A stretch of 34,059 nt of DNA from JAFGUF01 sp040883315 (GCA_040883315.1 JBFLKU010000001.1:1-34059), one strand, 5' to 3'. Numbered from the stretch's first letter, positions 1 through 8,161 are shown. The notes: a model not told the origin generated them from the sequence alone. Translations and numbers: made by a program.

Positions 1-308
1 GACGCTATTGCCTGAGGCAAAACCAACGCAAAGCCACTAAACCCGAATATTTTGGTGGAAAGCACCTGTATCCAAAAGCCCAAAGGTGGTTTGTCGATTG
101 TCACAAAGCCTATAGAATCAAATGAATTGAAGAAAAACGCATGCAGGTTCTGCCCCATGGAGTATACTCCCGCAGCATAATATTTGTTTGCAAAGCCCTG
201 TGCCCACACCATAAATATATTCAAAAATGCTGAAATCATCAGTATGAATATTATTGGCAGGCTTTCTTTTGCGTTTAAAGTTTTTTTGTTTCTAGAATTG
301 GTTTCCAT
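1..308 (-). CDS. GT39-type membrane glycosyltransferase, N-terminal part
   Basis: This is the first 102 codons of a gene on the minus strand that runs off the left edge. The frame is open from the ATG at 308. A hydrophobic first membrane segment (about residues 19-38) is followed by YYAAGVYSMGQNLHAFFF and then DSIGFVTIDKPPLGFWIQ and LPQAIA. The acidic residue after the first membrane helix and the DKPPLGFW motif are typical of the dolichyl-phosphate-mannose mannosyltransferase-like family (PF02366/PF13231; Bacillus YkcB-type proteins). These are integral membrane enzymes that transfer sugars from a lipid-phosphate donor to cell-surface acceptors. The start is supported by a purine-rich GGAG stretch about 10 bases upstream. 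An ATG 16 bases further upstream is out of frame. The acceptor cannot be inferred, and the C-terminal domain is outside the window. Confidence 0.85.
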   Translation of the reverse strand, partial: METNSRNKKTLNAKESLPIIFILMISAFLNIFMVWAQGFANKYYAAGVYSMGQNLHAFFFNSFDSIGFVTIDKPPLGFWIQVLSTKIFGFSGFALVLPQAIA

Positions 309-340
309 ACTCCGCTTTCTCCATTCACATAATAAAGTCT

Positions 341-370
341 ATAATATATTTCATCATAGAAATATCTCAA
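341..370 (-). promoter_or_regulatory. Probable promoter of the GT39 gene
   Basis: On the minus strand TTGAGA (370-365) is followed after 18 bases by TATTAT (346-341), about 35 bases before the ATG at 308. Both hexamers are close to the sigma-A consensus. The assignment rests on sequence only. Confidence 0.45.
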
Positions 371-444
371 TTATGTTACGTTTGATTGGCAGTTAGATGG
401 CAAAATAACCGTCTATATATACAGATATGCCTATTCTTGCTGGA

Positions 445-473
445 TTTACACAGAATATTTAAAGTGATATAAT
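445..473 (+). promoter_or_regulatory. Promoter of the MBL hydrolase gene
   Basis: TTTACA (445-450), a 17-base spacer and a perfect TATAAT (468-473) lie 22 bases before the start codon at 495. This leaves a short leader of about 15 bases that contains the ribosome binding site. Confidence 0.65.
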
Positions 474-494
474 ACAAAACTAGAGGTAGAAGAT

Positions 495-1322
495 ATGAGA
501 ATAGTTAATCTTTCTGATGATATAAAAGTGGATAATGGTCTTTTGCATGAGCATGGACTTTCATTTTATATTGAAACTGAAAATAAAAAATATCTTTTTG
601 ATACAGGCTCCGCAGTTAATTTTATCTATAATGCAAATAGAAAAAAAATCAATTTAAGAGAAGTAGATTACCTAATTATATCCCACAATCATTATGATCA
701 TATAGGTGGACTTCAGTATTTTTTAGAAATAAACAAAAAGGCAAAAATATTTATAAAAAAAGATGCAATCTATGAAACTTTTTACTATAGGCAGCTTTAT
801 AGATCTCCCATGGGGAGGTATTACGAAGAACTGCCAGCAATGGACAGGGTTATTTTTATAGAGGATAATTATCAGCTCGATGATTTGATTTTGCTTTCTG
901 ATTCTCATTGCAAAGAAGAATACTTTGCATGGGGAACCGAATACTTTATTGATAAAAATGAAGAAGTTTCGCCAGATAGATTTACGCATGAATTATTTAT
1001 TTTATATTTGAAAGATGATATGGCAAATATAATATCTGCGTGCAGTCATAGGGGAATAAGAAATATTATAGAAACTGTAAAAGCTGAATACAATCTGCCC
1101 ATAAACCGTATTATTGCTGGGCTGCATCTTTCCATGCTGGCGGGCAAGGATATAAACTGCACAGAGCAATACTATTTTAGCCTTGTTGACTATCTTCTTC
1201 AGCAGGAGTATTCTTCCTTCCACACATGTCACTGCACCGGAAGATATGCATATAAACTGCTAAAAAGAGATATGCGAAACCGGATTGATTATTTTCATTT
1301 AGGTGATGAAATAATCATTTAG
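495..1322 (+). CDS. MBL-fold metallo-hydrolase (COG1237-like)
   Basis: This 275-residue protein has a metallo-beta-lactamase fold. FDTG is at residues 35-38 and the metal-binding motif SHNHYDH at 63-69 (H64, H66, D68, H69), with further candidate ligands H185 (CSHRG) and H211 (GLHL). The N-terminal HGLSFYIET and the GLHLS segment resemble the COG1237 family, annotated in archaea as a dihydropterin/ribofuranosyl-aminobenzene phosphate synthase. In bacteria the substrate is generally unknown, and nothing here settles it. A cysteine/histidine cluster, HTCHCTG (243-249), near the C-terminus is typical of the group. The protein has no signal peptide and is probably cytosolic. It has its own promoter, and a methyltransferase follows after 47 bases, so the two are probably co-transcribed. 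The start is supported by an AGAGGTAGAAG ribosome binding site. Confidence 0.85.
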   Translation: MRIVNLSDDIKVDNGLLHEHGLSFYIETENKKYLFDTGSAVNFIYNANRKKINLREVDYLIISHNHYDHIGGLQYFLEINKKAKIFIKKDAIYETFYYRQLYRSPMGRYYEELPAMDRVIFIEDNYQLDDLILLSDSHCKEEYFAWGTEYFIDKNEEVSPDRFTHELFILYLKDDMANIISACSHRGIRNIIETVKAEYNLPINRIIAGLHLSMLAGKDINCTEQYYFSLVDYLLQQEYSSFHTCHCTGRYAYKLLKRDMRNRIDYFHLGDEIII

Positions 1323-1369
1323 TAATTTTATACTATAAAAAAACAAGAAATAGATTAAGAAGAATTTAT

Positions 1370-2203
1370 ATGGAAATTAAAAAAATTATTGAACTATCAC
1401 AAAATCCGAAGCCTTATGACAAAGGCACATCTGTGATGTGGACAGATAGCAGGATTACACCTAAGCTACTGGAAACACATCTGAATGAAAACTTCAATGC
1501 TGCCAGCAGGACACCGGAAAGAATTGAAAAAATTGTCGATTTCATATCAAAGTGCATTGTCAAAGAAAATGCATCTATTTTAGATTTAGGATGCGGCCCT
1601 GGTCTTTATGCTGAGCGTCTCACAAAGCTAGGACACAAAGTAACGGGAGTGGACTTTTCGCAAAACTCTATTGATTATGCTGCAAAAAACGCTGAAGAGA
1701 AAGGCATGAAAATAGACTATGTATGTGGAAACTATCTAGATATAGACTATACAAATAAATTTGATTTGGTCATGATAATTTATTGTGATTTCGGTGTGCT
1801 ATCGGAAAATGATAGAAATATATTAATAAAGAAAATATATAATTCACTAAAACCTGGCGGAATTTTTATTTTCGATTCATATAATAAAAATGCTTTGGAT
1901 TCAATATCATTTGAAAAAACATGGGATTTATCTTCAGATGGATTTTGGCGCACTACTCCACATATTTGTATGACAGAAAACCTTCGTTTTGAAAAAGAAA
2001 AGGCACTTTTAGAGCAGCACATCGTTATAGAAGAAAGTGGTGAATTCGATATTTATCGTTTTTGGAATCATTACTTTGATTTAGATGATATAAAGGCTCT
2101 GTTTCTGGCGGCAGGATTTCCCAAAGTCGAATCATTCGAAAATATAGTTTCAGATACTTCACAAAACACGAACGAAATAACATTCTATAAAATTACAAAA
2201 TAG
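1370..2203 (+). CDS. Class I SAM-dependent methyltransferase
   Basis: This 277-residue Rossmann-fold methyltransferase has motif I as LDLGCGPG (71-78) and the acidic end of beta-2 at VTGVDFS (D95). Motif IV lies near DLVMIIYCDFGVLS, and LKPGGIFIFD marks the post-IV strand. The arrangement is that of Methyltransf_25/31-type small-molecule methyltransferases. The first 60 residues form a helical cap that probably contacts the acceptor, which is unknown. The gene follows the MBL hydrolase by 47 bases with only a weak purine-rich site (AAGAAG) before the ATG. It ends at a strong bidirectional terminator. The family call is firm; the substrate cannot be named. Confidence 0.88.
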   Translation: MEIKKIIELSQNPKPYDKGTSVMWTDSRITPKLLETHLNENFNAASRTPERIEKIVDFISKCIVKENASILDLGCGPGLYAERLTKLGHKVTGVDFSQNSIDYAAKNAEEKGMKIDYVCGNYLDIDYTNKFDLVMIIYCDFGVLSENDRNILIKKIYNSLKPGGIFIFDSYNKNALDSISFEKTWDLSSDGFWRTTPHICMTENLRFEKEKALLEQHIVIEESGEFDIYRFWNHYFDLDDIKALFLAAGFPKVESFENIVSDTSQNTNEITFYKITK

Positions 2204-2238
2204 AAAAAGCCAAGGCATTTGCCTTGGCTCATTTTTTT
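2204..2238. terminator. Bidirectional intrinsic terminator
   Basis: A perfect 9-bp stem (2208-2216 with 2221-2229) and an ATTT loop are flanked by A5 on the left and T7 on the right. It works for the methyltransferase on the plus strand and the M32 peptidase on the minus strand. The peptidase stop codon (2237-2239) lies in the T-tract. Confidence 0.9.
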
Positions 2239-3748
2239 ATCCGTATATCTCTGTATACTTTTTCTTCAGATATTCTGCATAGTATTTCGGGTCGAATTCT
2301 TTTCCGGTTGCTTTCTTCACTATCTCGTCATCTATATAAAGTCTTCCGTATTGATGGATGTTTTCTTTCAGCCAGTTTGTAATGTCTGTTAGGTCGCCCT
2401 TTTCAAGTGCACCATCATAGTCAATGGTTTCTCTCATTTTTGCCTCAAACTGAGCAGAGTATGCTGTTCCCAGCGAATATGTAGGGAAATATCCGAACAA
2501 TCCAAATGACCAGTGAACATCTTGCAGCACACCTTTTGTGTCGTTCGGTGGGCAAATACCCAAAAATTCTTCGTATTTCTTGTTCCATATTTCAGGCAAG
2601 TCCATCACGTCTACGCCATCTTCAAATATCATTCTCTCAATTTGATATCTTACCATTATATGCAGTGAATATGTAAGCTCGTCTGCTTCTATTCTTATTA
2701 ATGATGGTGATGAGTAATTGCAGTAAATATAGAAATCTTCTTCTGAAATATCCTCAAATTGTTTTGGGAATGTTTCCTTTGCTAGCTTGTATATATGCTT
2801 ATTGAATGCCTTTGATCTACTGATATTGTTCTCATATATTCTAGATTGGGATTCATGCATAGTCATAGATGCGCCAGTCGCTATAGGCTTGAATATATAT
2901 TCAGGGTTTATATTCAGCTCATACATTGCATGTCCGCCCTCGTGAAGTGCTGCATAAATTGCAGATGCCAGATTATCCTCGTGATATGCCACTGTAAAGC
3001 GAATATCATCACAGTTAGCTCCTGATGTAAATGGATGCTCGCTGACTGCTATTTTGCATCTATCCTTTGGAAGCCCTTGCAGATCGAATAGCTTGTTTAT
3101 CAGCTTCTCCTGCCCTTCTCTGTCAAATACCTTTGCATCTATGCGCTCTTTTGTTTCCTTTGCTTTTGCCAGCTTGCCGCTTTTTGCTACCATTGCATTT
3201 AGTGGAACAATAGCCTTTTCAACCTCTGCAAAATATTTATCCAGAGTGTCCATTGTCAGACCCTCTTGATAATCATCCAGCAGTGTGTTGTATACCTTTG
3301 CATCCGGGTCTATATATTTTGCAAACTTTTTTTGAAAATTAATTAGTTTTTCTAAATATGGAGCAAATAGTTTGAAATCATTTTCTTTCTTTGCCTTTAT
3401 CCATATTTGCTCTGATTCTGCCTGCAGCTTTGAATATGCCATCACTTCTTCGGCAGGAATAGCAGTCAGCTTTTTCACTTCTCTTGCAAATACTTCTACA
3501 TTCCTTTTGTCAGCCATCTCTAAGTCGTCGATTTTTTGCAGCTCTTCTACCAGTGCTATGGTCTCTTTGCTGGTTGTTATCTCATGGGTTTCACCAGCCA
3601 AAATGGATGATGCTGTCGCACGCCCCTGCACAGACTTTTCAGGAGCAAACGTAGCTCCGTCCCAGCTAAGCAGCATTTGTGCATGACCATATGCATATAG
3701 TTTTGTCTGCAGTTCATAAAACTTTTTTAAAAGTTCTTGTTTATTCAT
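2237..3748 (-). CDS. M32-family carboxypeptidase (Taq type)
   Basis: This 503-residue protein has the usual full length of the M32 metallocarboxypeptidases. The zinc motif HEGGH is at 269-273, with the third ligand in MHESQSR (E299). The family landmarks HPFTSG (238-243), DIRFTVAY (248-255) and ENNISRS are all present. These cytosolic enzymes remove C-terminal residues from peptides with broad specificity (not proline) and probably recycle peptides. There is no signal sequence. The gene is downstream of the VOC gene, which ends 40 bases before its start, so the pair probably forms one minus-strand transcript. GAGAGGAAAT provides a good ribosome binding site before the ATG at 3748. Confidence 0.95.
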   Translation of the reverse strand: MNKQELLKKFYELQTKLYAYGHAQMLLSWDGATFAPEKSVQGRATASSILAGETHEITTSKETIALVEELQKIDDLEMADKRNVEVFAREVKKLTAIPAEEVMAYSKLQAESEQIWIKAKKENDFKLFAPYLEKLINFQKKFAKYIDPDAKVYNTLLDDYQEGLTMDTLDKYFAEVEKAIVPLNAMVAKSGKLAKAKETKERIDAKVFDREGQEKLINKLFDLQGLPKDRCKIAVSEHPFTSGANCDDIRFTVAYHEDNLASAIYAALHEGGHAMYELNINPEYIFKPIATGASMTMHESQSRIYENNISRSKAFNKHIYKLAKETFPKQFEDISEEDFYIYCNYSSPSLIRIEADELTYSLHIMVRYQIERMIFEDGVDVMDLPEIWNKKYEEFLGICPPNDTKGVLQDVHWSFGLFGYFPTYSLGTAYSAQFEAKMRETIDYDGALEKGDLTDITNWLKENIHQYGRLYIDDEIVKKATGKEFDPKYYAEYLKKKYTEIYG

Positions 3749-3788
3749 AAAATTTCCTCTCTTCTATATTATTATTTATTTTAAAATT

Positions 3789-4175
3789 TTATATTGTTAT
3801 TTCCACCTTGTTGCCCTCTGTATCCCGAACAAGGCTTTCGTAATATCCATCTCCTGTAGTTCTCGGCTGGCTTACTATCTTTATGCCATCCTGTGCCATG
3901 TTGTGTGTTATTTCATCCACAGCTTGCTCGCTGCCTACAGATAGAGCAAAATGAGCTAGTCCCAAATAAGATGCTTCAATGTCTTCCAATTCCTTTAAGT
4001 CCGGCAACTGCATTATTTCGATTCTGGCACCTTCATCAAATGAAAGAAAATATGATTGAAATTTTCTTTTTTCATTAATATATTTTCTGCTGCATTTTGC
4101 ACCAAAATATTTAGTATAAAATTCTTTAAGCTTTTCAATATCTTTTGACCATATTGCTATATGCTCTATTTTCAT
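3789..4175 (-). CDS. VOC-family (glyoxalase/bleomycin-resistance fold) protein
   Basis: This 128-residue single-subunit VOC protein has two beta-alpha-beta-beta-beta modules. H5 (IEHIAIW), E53 (ARIEIM), H75 (GLAHFALS) and E125 (NKVEITI) occupy the four metal-ligand positions of lactoylglutathione lyase-like members, so it is probably a metal-dependent enzyme and not just a binding protein. The DTEGNKVEI ending is typical of the family. The substrate is unknown. It is transcribed ahead of the M32 carboxypeptidase from a promoter with an extended -10 element. Confidence 0.88.
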   Translation of the reverse strand: MKIEHIAIWSKDIEKLKEFYTKYFGAKCSRKYINEKRKFQSYFLSFDEGARIEIMQLPDLKELEDIEASYLGLAHFALSVGSEQAVDEITHNMAQDGIKIVSQPRTTGDGYYESLVRDTEGNKVEITI

Positions 4176-4206
4176 AAATTTTGCCCTTAAAATATATTAT
4201 TTTTTT

Positions 4207-4215
4207 ATTATAACA
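4207..4215 (-). promoter_or_regulatory. Extended -10 promoter element of the VOC gene
   Basis: On the minus strand TGT-TATAAT (4215-4207) forms an extended -10 about 32 bases before the ATG at 4175. No good -35 hexamer is seen, which fits an extended -10 promoter. Confidence 0.45.
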
Positions 4216-4308
4216 TCATAATTTAAAAAGTTCTATAGATATGTACAACTTTTTTGTACGTTTGTGAATTTTTTTCGTTTTTTAGGGTTTTTATATGCCT
4301 AGATGGTA

Positions 4309-4336
4309 TTTACTAAAGCATTTTTTATGATATAAT
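4309..4336 (+). promoter_or_regulatory. Promoter in front of the PF06541-type pseudogene
   Basis: TTTACT (4309-4314), a 16-base spacer and TATAAT (4331-4336) lie just before the ATG at 4344. The ATG is so close to the -10 that the transcript would have almost no leader. The element may instead drive the Pr6Pr-like gene at 4682 through the dead gene. Confidence 0.5.
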
Positions 4337-4343
4337 TTCTTCT

Positions 4344-4644
4344 ATGACGATTAAAATTACTAAATATCTTTTACTATTTGCCAGCGGAGCGACTATCGGC
4401 TGAGTTATTGAGATATTCTTGAGAAGATTTTTGGGATATCAAAAAATGGGTAAACCCAGGCTTTCTATCTGGCCCCTATCTGCCGGGCGTGTGCATATTC
4501 TACATGGTTAGTGAAATACAGATGCCATTTTATATCAGGGTGCTGTTTTTCCTTAAATATTGCAATATTCTTATTGATTTTATTTCTAACACAAAAATCC
4601 ACAGAAATAAAGAAAACAAGTATCACAGCAGAGAGCGAAGATAA
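4344..4644 (+). pseudogene. Decayed membrane protein of the PF06541 (CmpB-like) family
   Basis: No intact ORF is present, but two reading frames together give a recognisable protein. The first frame, from the ATG at 4344, reads MTIKITKYLLLFASGATIG, a TGA at 4401-4403, then VIEIFLRRFLGYQ. After a one-base shift the second frame, from about 4453, reads NPGFLSGPYLPGVCILYM and continues to the TAA at 4642-4644. The order G(W)xxExxxRRF ... GFLxGPYLPG is the signature of PF06541, clostridial membrane proteins often labelled putative ABC transporter permeases. The TGA falls where the family has tryptophan (GGC-TGA-GTT for GW), so at least one nonsense mutation and one frameshift are needed. The later part also degenerates. 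Family assignment is from motif memory and is moderately sure. Confidence 0.7.
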
Positions 4645-4681
4645 TTAATAAATTACAACCATACGAAAATGGAGAAAATAT

Positions 4682-5344
4682 ATGAATAAAATGAAAAACA
4701 CAGAAAACGAAAAAAAGTATTTAGCCTTTTTTATTTTGATGCTAAGCCTGACGTCTTGTCTTTTTGTCATCACACAAATCATAAGCTCTACAATGAATTA
4801 TGATTCAAAAACTGCACACATATTGTCATACTTCACAATGCAATCCAATATAATAATTATAATATGGACGATGGCACTGTCTCTTTATATCCTGACAGGC
4901 AAAAAAAGCTACAAATTCTCTATGGATATAAATTTGGCATCATCATTTACCACATATATTTTAGTGACAGGCTTGGTATACTGGGCTATTCTAGTCCCTG
5001 TTTATTTTGCTCCCGATGCCACATGGCTGTTTTCCACCTCCAACATCTGGCTTCACACCTTTTCTCCTGTTATATCTATAATAGTTCTTAAGTATGTGAA
5101 ATCACAAAATGACGGCATAGAAATAAAACCTAAGCTGCCTCTGTTTTTTATATATCCAGTTCTATATATTATTTTTGCTCTGATAAATGCAGCAAACAGA
5201 ATATTTCTGTATCCCATGTTCAATCCCAATTTACTAGGCGGATGGATAGGCGTTGCAATTTGTCTGATTGTTATGATTGTGCTTTTTACAGGTTTATATC
5301 TTCTGCTTCTATACGGTCCTAACAGAAAAAAGAAAATTAATTAA
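4682..5344 (+). CDS. Pr6Pr-like integral membrane protein
   Basis: This 220-residue protein has about six hydrophobic segments. The landmarks YFTMQSN (about 51-57), LVYWAILVP and WLHTFSPV match the Pr6Pr family (FAR-17a/AIG1-like membrane proteins) common in Firmicutes and Actinobacteria. No biochemical role is established for the bacterial members, although distant eukaryotic relatives are membrane lipid-ester hydrolases. The C-terminus is basic (NRKKKIN) and probably cytoplasmic. GGAG lies 8 bases before the ATG. The stop codon overlaps the stop of the convergent TSUP gene by three bases, so there is no room for a terminator between them. Confidence 0.75.
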   Translation: MNKMKNTENEKKYLAFFILMLSLTSCLFVITQIISSTMNYDSKTAHILSYFTMQSNIIIIIWTMALSLYILTGKKSYKFSMDINLASSFTTYILVTGLVYWAILVPVYFAPDATWLFSTSNIWLHTFSPVISIIVLKYVKSQNDGIEIKPKLPLFFIYPVLYIIFALINAANRIFLYPMFNPNLLGGWIGVAICLIVMIVLFTGLYLLLLYGPNRKKKIN

Positions 5345-6069
5345 TAAATTCTCAAATTATTAATAATTAGAACAAATCCAGTGATAATTAATAATAAAAC
5401 TATTATTTTCTTTATCGATTTTTCATTCATTTTTTTGGATAACAATATACCAAAAAACAAACCTGCCAGCATAAAAGGAAGCATTTTAATGCTTGTAATT
5501 AGTATTGGCACATTTATTATGCCTTTTACAGAATATATTATTAGTCTGAATATGTTTTCTGCCAGAAACACTGTGCATATATTACCGCGAAATTGAGAAG
5601 TGTTTTCCGTAGTTCTGCTGATATATGCCACCAGAAATGCACCTATTCCAAACATTCCGCAGAGTATTCCAGATACTATTCCAATTATTCCTAGCAATAA
5701 CTTCGATGGTCTGCTGGTTCTTTTCCTTCGCTCTCTCAAAAGGGTCTCTACACCTACTAATACTACTACAAAACCAAAAATCACTTTAAGTAAGTTTGCA
5801 TCGGCATTTTTTAAAATATATACGCCGGGAATTGTTCCCAAAATCACTAGTAAAGCAAGAGGCAACACCACTTTTAAAGATATGCTCTTTCTCTCTTTAA
5901 TTGCAATAACAGCATTTGACGGTAAACCGACAATCAAATCGACAGGTGTAATATTTATAGTATATTCGCTAAAACTAGTGATAGATGCGAATACCAAAGT
6001 ATTTCCAAAGCCTGTTATGCCCTTCACCACAAAAGCAGCAAAGACAGCTATTATAAAAACTATGTCCAT
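5341..6069 (-). CDS. TSUP-family (TauE/SafE) permease
   Basis: This 242-residue protein has about eight membrane segments in two homologous halves. The glycine-rich motifs GITGFGNTLV (17-26) and GMFGIGAFLVAY mark the TauE/SafE repeats. The family exports or imports sulfite, sulfonates, sulfoacetate and related small anions, and the actual substrate cannot be told from sequence. A clear RBS (TAGGAG) precedes the ATG at 6069. Upstream lies an 18-base perfect palindrome (6118-6135), which could be an operator for this gene, for the divergent aldo/keto reductase, or for both. Confidence 0.85.
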   Translation of the reverse strand: MDIVFIIAVFAAFVVKGITGFGNTLVFASITSFSEYTINITPVDLIVGLPSNAVIAIKERKSISLKVVLPLALLVILGTIPGVYILKNADANLLKVIFGFVVVLVGVETLLRERRKRTSRPSKLLLGIIGIVSGILCGMFGIGAFLVAYISRTTENTSQFRGNICTVFLAENIFRLIIYSVKGIINVPILITSIKMLPFMLAGLFFGILLSKKMNEKSIKKIIVLLLIITGFVLIINNLRIY

Positions 6070-6117
6070 CGAATGCTCCTATTTCGTTTTAAATATGGAC
6101 ATTTTATCATGAATTCT

Positions 6118-6135
6118 ATAAATGTGCACATTTAT
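6118..6135. promoter_or_regulatory. 18-bp perfect palindrome between divergent genes
   Basis: ATAAATGTGCACATTTAT reads the same on both strands. It lies between the TSUP permease and the aldo/keto reductase, 24 bases before the -35 of the latter. The length and symmetry suggest a dimeric regulator site. No regulator is identified and the function is inferred. Confidence 0.4.
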
Positions 6136-6158
6136 TATTCTTTTGTATTGCATATTCC

Positions 6159-6186
6159 TTTACTAATTCTGATTTTGATTTATAAT
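6159..6186 (+). promoter_or_regulatory. Promoter of the aldo/keto reductase gene
   Basis: TTTACT (6159-6164), a 16-base spacer and TATAAT (6181-6186) lie 33 bases before the start codon. A strong GAAAGGAG ribosome binding site follows at 6206-6213. Confidence 0.6.
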
Positions 6187-6219
6187 TAGTATAGTGTCAC
6201 ATATCGAAAGGAGACAAAA

Positions 6220-7203
6220 ATGAACTATAGAACACTTGGTAAAACCAATTATAAAATATCAGAGGTCTCATTTGGAGGCTGGGCAATAGGCGGAACATGG
6301 GGCGACGTGGACGACAGCACTAGCATGATAGCACTAGAGCATGCTGTGGATTTAGGAGTCAACTTTTTCGATACAGCCGATGTATACGGTGACGGCAGAA
6401 GCGAAAGATTGATAGGCAAGATGGCAAAAAGCAAGAAGCAAAAAATTTATATTGCAACAAAAGCAGGTCGACGCATAGATCCGCATGTGGCAGAGGGCTA
6501 CACAATTGAAACCATTAGAAACCACATAGAACGCAGCCTGAAAAATCTGGGTGTAGACTGTCTGGATTTGCTGCAGCTTCACTGTCCTCCTACACCCGTA
6601 TACCAAAACAATGAGCTTTTCTATGGGCTTTCTCAGCTGAAAAAAGAGGGTTTGATAGCTCACTTCGGCGTAAGCGTGGAAACAATGGACGAGGCTCTGA
6701 CGGCACTGCAATATGAGGAACTTGCATCTATACAGCTGATATACAATATGTTTAGGCTAAAGCCGGAAGACAAGCTTTTATCTGAAGCAAAAAACAAAAA
6801 TGTAGGTATAATTGCCAGAGTTCCGCTAGCCAGCGGCATGCTTACAGGCAAGATGAAAAAAAACACACAATTTGCAAAGGATGACCATCGCTCATTCAAT
6901 AGACACGGTGAAGCATTCGACAAAGGAGAAACATTCTCAGGCGTGGACTATGATTTGGGCTTGGAAGCTGTGGAAGAGCTAAAAAAACTGAAACCAGAAA
7001 ACATGACCATGGCACAGTTTGCACTAAAATGGATATTAATGAACGACAGTGTCAGCTGCGTAATACCCGGCGGCAAAAACAAAGAGCAGGTAAGCCAAAA
7101 CGTAGAATCATCTGATTTTGATAGTCTACCCCCAGATACTATGGTAAAGGTAAAAGATATTTATGACAAGTATATCAGAGAAAGCGTTCATAAGCTGTGG
7201 TAA
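6220..7203 (+). CDS. Aldo/keto reductase
   Basis: This 327-residue TIM-barrel oxidoreductase has the complete catalytic tetrad: D51 and Y56 (FFDTADVYG), K81 (IATKAG) and H121 (LLQLHCPP). The C-terminal VIPGGKNKEQVSQN segment is the NADPH phosphate-binding region of the family. It reduces aldehydes or ketones with NAD(P)H. It is closest in style to the general stress/voltage-gated-channel-beta-like AKRs (COG0667), and the substrate is unknown. It is a single-gene transcription unit with its own consensus-like promoter and a strong palindromic terminator directly downstream. Confidence 0.93.
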   Translation: MNYRTLGKTNYKISEVSFGGWAIGGTWGDVDDSTSMIALEHAVDLGVNFFDTADVYGDGRSERLIGKMAKSKKQKIYIATKAGRRIDPHVAEGYTIETIRNHIERSLKNLGVDCLDLLQLHCPPTPVYQNNELFYGLSQLKKEGLIAHFGVSVETMDEALTALQYEELASIQLIYNMFRLKPEDKLLSEAKNKNVGIIARVPLASGMLTGKMKKNTQFAKDDHRSFNRHGEAFDKGETFSGVDYDLGLEAVEELKKLKPENMTMAQFALKWILMNDSVSCVIPGGKNKEQVSQNVESSDFDSLPPDTMVKVKDIYDKYIRESVHKLW

Positions 7204-7217
7204 TCTGATTAATAACT

Positions 7218-7249
7218 AAGGCAGCTAATATATATTAGCTGCCTTTTAA
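7218..7249 (+). terminator. Intrinsic terminator of the aldo/keto reductase
   Basis: A perfect 28-base inverted repeat (7218-7231 with 7232-7245) starts 14 bases after the stop codon and ends in a short T-run. The A-rich left flank is short, so it is mainly a plus-strand terminator. Confidence 0.85.
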
Positions 7250-7282
7250 ATTATAATTGCAAAAAATTCAACGAGGCTAAAA

Positions 7283-8134
7283 ATGGAAAAATTAAAAATA
7301 GTAAAGTCCGACATAGAAAATATACGAATATATTTAGATGAACACCTTTCATCTCTTTCATTTCCTATAGATTCATATATTGAAGATATCATTCTTGCAT
7401 CACAGAAATATGAAATTATCTTTGACGGTATTGGCGCAGGATACTTTTCCGTACAAGAGGAAACATTAAGCACATTTTATGTGACAAAACATATCTACGC
7501 AAAAGCCCCTGATATTCTAGAATATGTTGTTAATATGTTTAAAATCGAAAAAGTTATTGTTCTTTCACAAGACCCGCAGATAAATGCATTGATGATGGAA
7601 TGGGACACTGAAATTCAGAGAATGGGCTGCTTCTTTACTGACAGTGGAAATCCTATAGAGAATAATGTAAAGCTTAAAAATGCATCTTTCAGAAATGCTG
7701 TACTAACCGATACCAAGGCAATACACGAAGTGTGTGGAGATTTTTTTGATGAACCTAGCTGCGGATATAATTCACTTGAAGATAGAATATCAGACAGCAC
7801 TATCTTCATTCTTGAGGAAAGTGGTGTAATATACGGGTGTGGCATTATTGAAAGATCAATACTTATGCCGGAAAATATATCTATAGGTATGTATACAAAT
7901 CCTGAATATAGAAACATGGGTGCAGCAAAAACAATACTTATTAATCTAAAAAAAATCGCCTATAATAGCAATCGGAAACCTGTAGCTGGCTGTTGGTACT
8001 ATAACACCTTATCTAGACGAAGCCTAGAATCAGCTGGAATGATAGCCTCATCTCTAGGATACTATGCAAAAATAATTAAAAAAGATAAGCCTCCTAAAAG
8101 AACTGGAAATCCGCCCGGAATTCTAGTGAAATAG
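7283..8134 (+). CDS. GNAT-family N-acetyltransferase
   Basis: This 283-residue protein has a poorly conserved N-terminal half (1-130), possibly a degenerate GNAT module. The typical acetyltransferase domain lies in the second half. The acetyl-CoA loop is in TNPEYRNMGAAKTIL (R210, G213, A214), and NTLSRRSLESAGM is the usual end of a GNAT/FR47-like fold. The amine substrate is unknown. It begins 37 bases after the preceding terminator with a weak GAGG ribosome binding site. No separate promoter is clear, so it may depend on read-through or on a weak promoter inside the short gap. Confidence 0.8.
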   Translation: MEKLKIVKSDIENIRIYLDEHLSSLSFPIDSYIEDIILASQKYEIIFDGIGAGYFSVQEETLSTFYVTKHIYAKAPDILEYVVNMFKIEKVIVLSQDPQINALMMEWDTEIQRMGCFFTDSGNPIENNVKLKNASFRNAVLTDTKAIHEVCGDFFDEPSCGYNSLEDRISDSTIFILEESGVIYGCGIIERSILMPENISIGMYTNPEYRNMGAAKTILINLKKIAYNSNRKPVAGCWYYNTLSRRSLESAGMIASSLGYYAKIIKKDKPPKRTGNPPGILVK

Positions 8135-8143
8135 TAAATTAAA

Positions 8144-8161
8144 AGCACCCTTTCGGATGCT
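8144..8161 (+). terminator. Weak hairpin after the GNAT gene
   Basis: AGCACCC and GGATGCT pair around a TTTC loop with one mismatch, 10 bases after the stop. There is no proper T-tract, so termination is probably inefficient. Confidence 0.35.

Noticed and set aside
4241..4259. GTACAA/TTGTAC hairpin with a T-rich loop
   Set aside because: The stem is short, it has no T-tract and it is not next to a gene end. It is probably chance in AT-rich DNA.
5600..6112. 170-codon ORF on the plus strand
   Set aside because: It is antisense to the TSUP permease gene, which has clear family motifs and a ribosome binding site. The plus-strand frame has neither.
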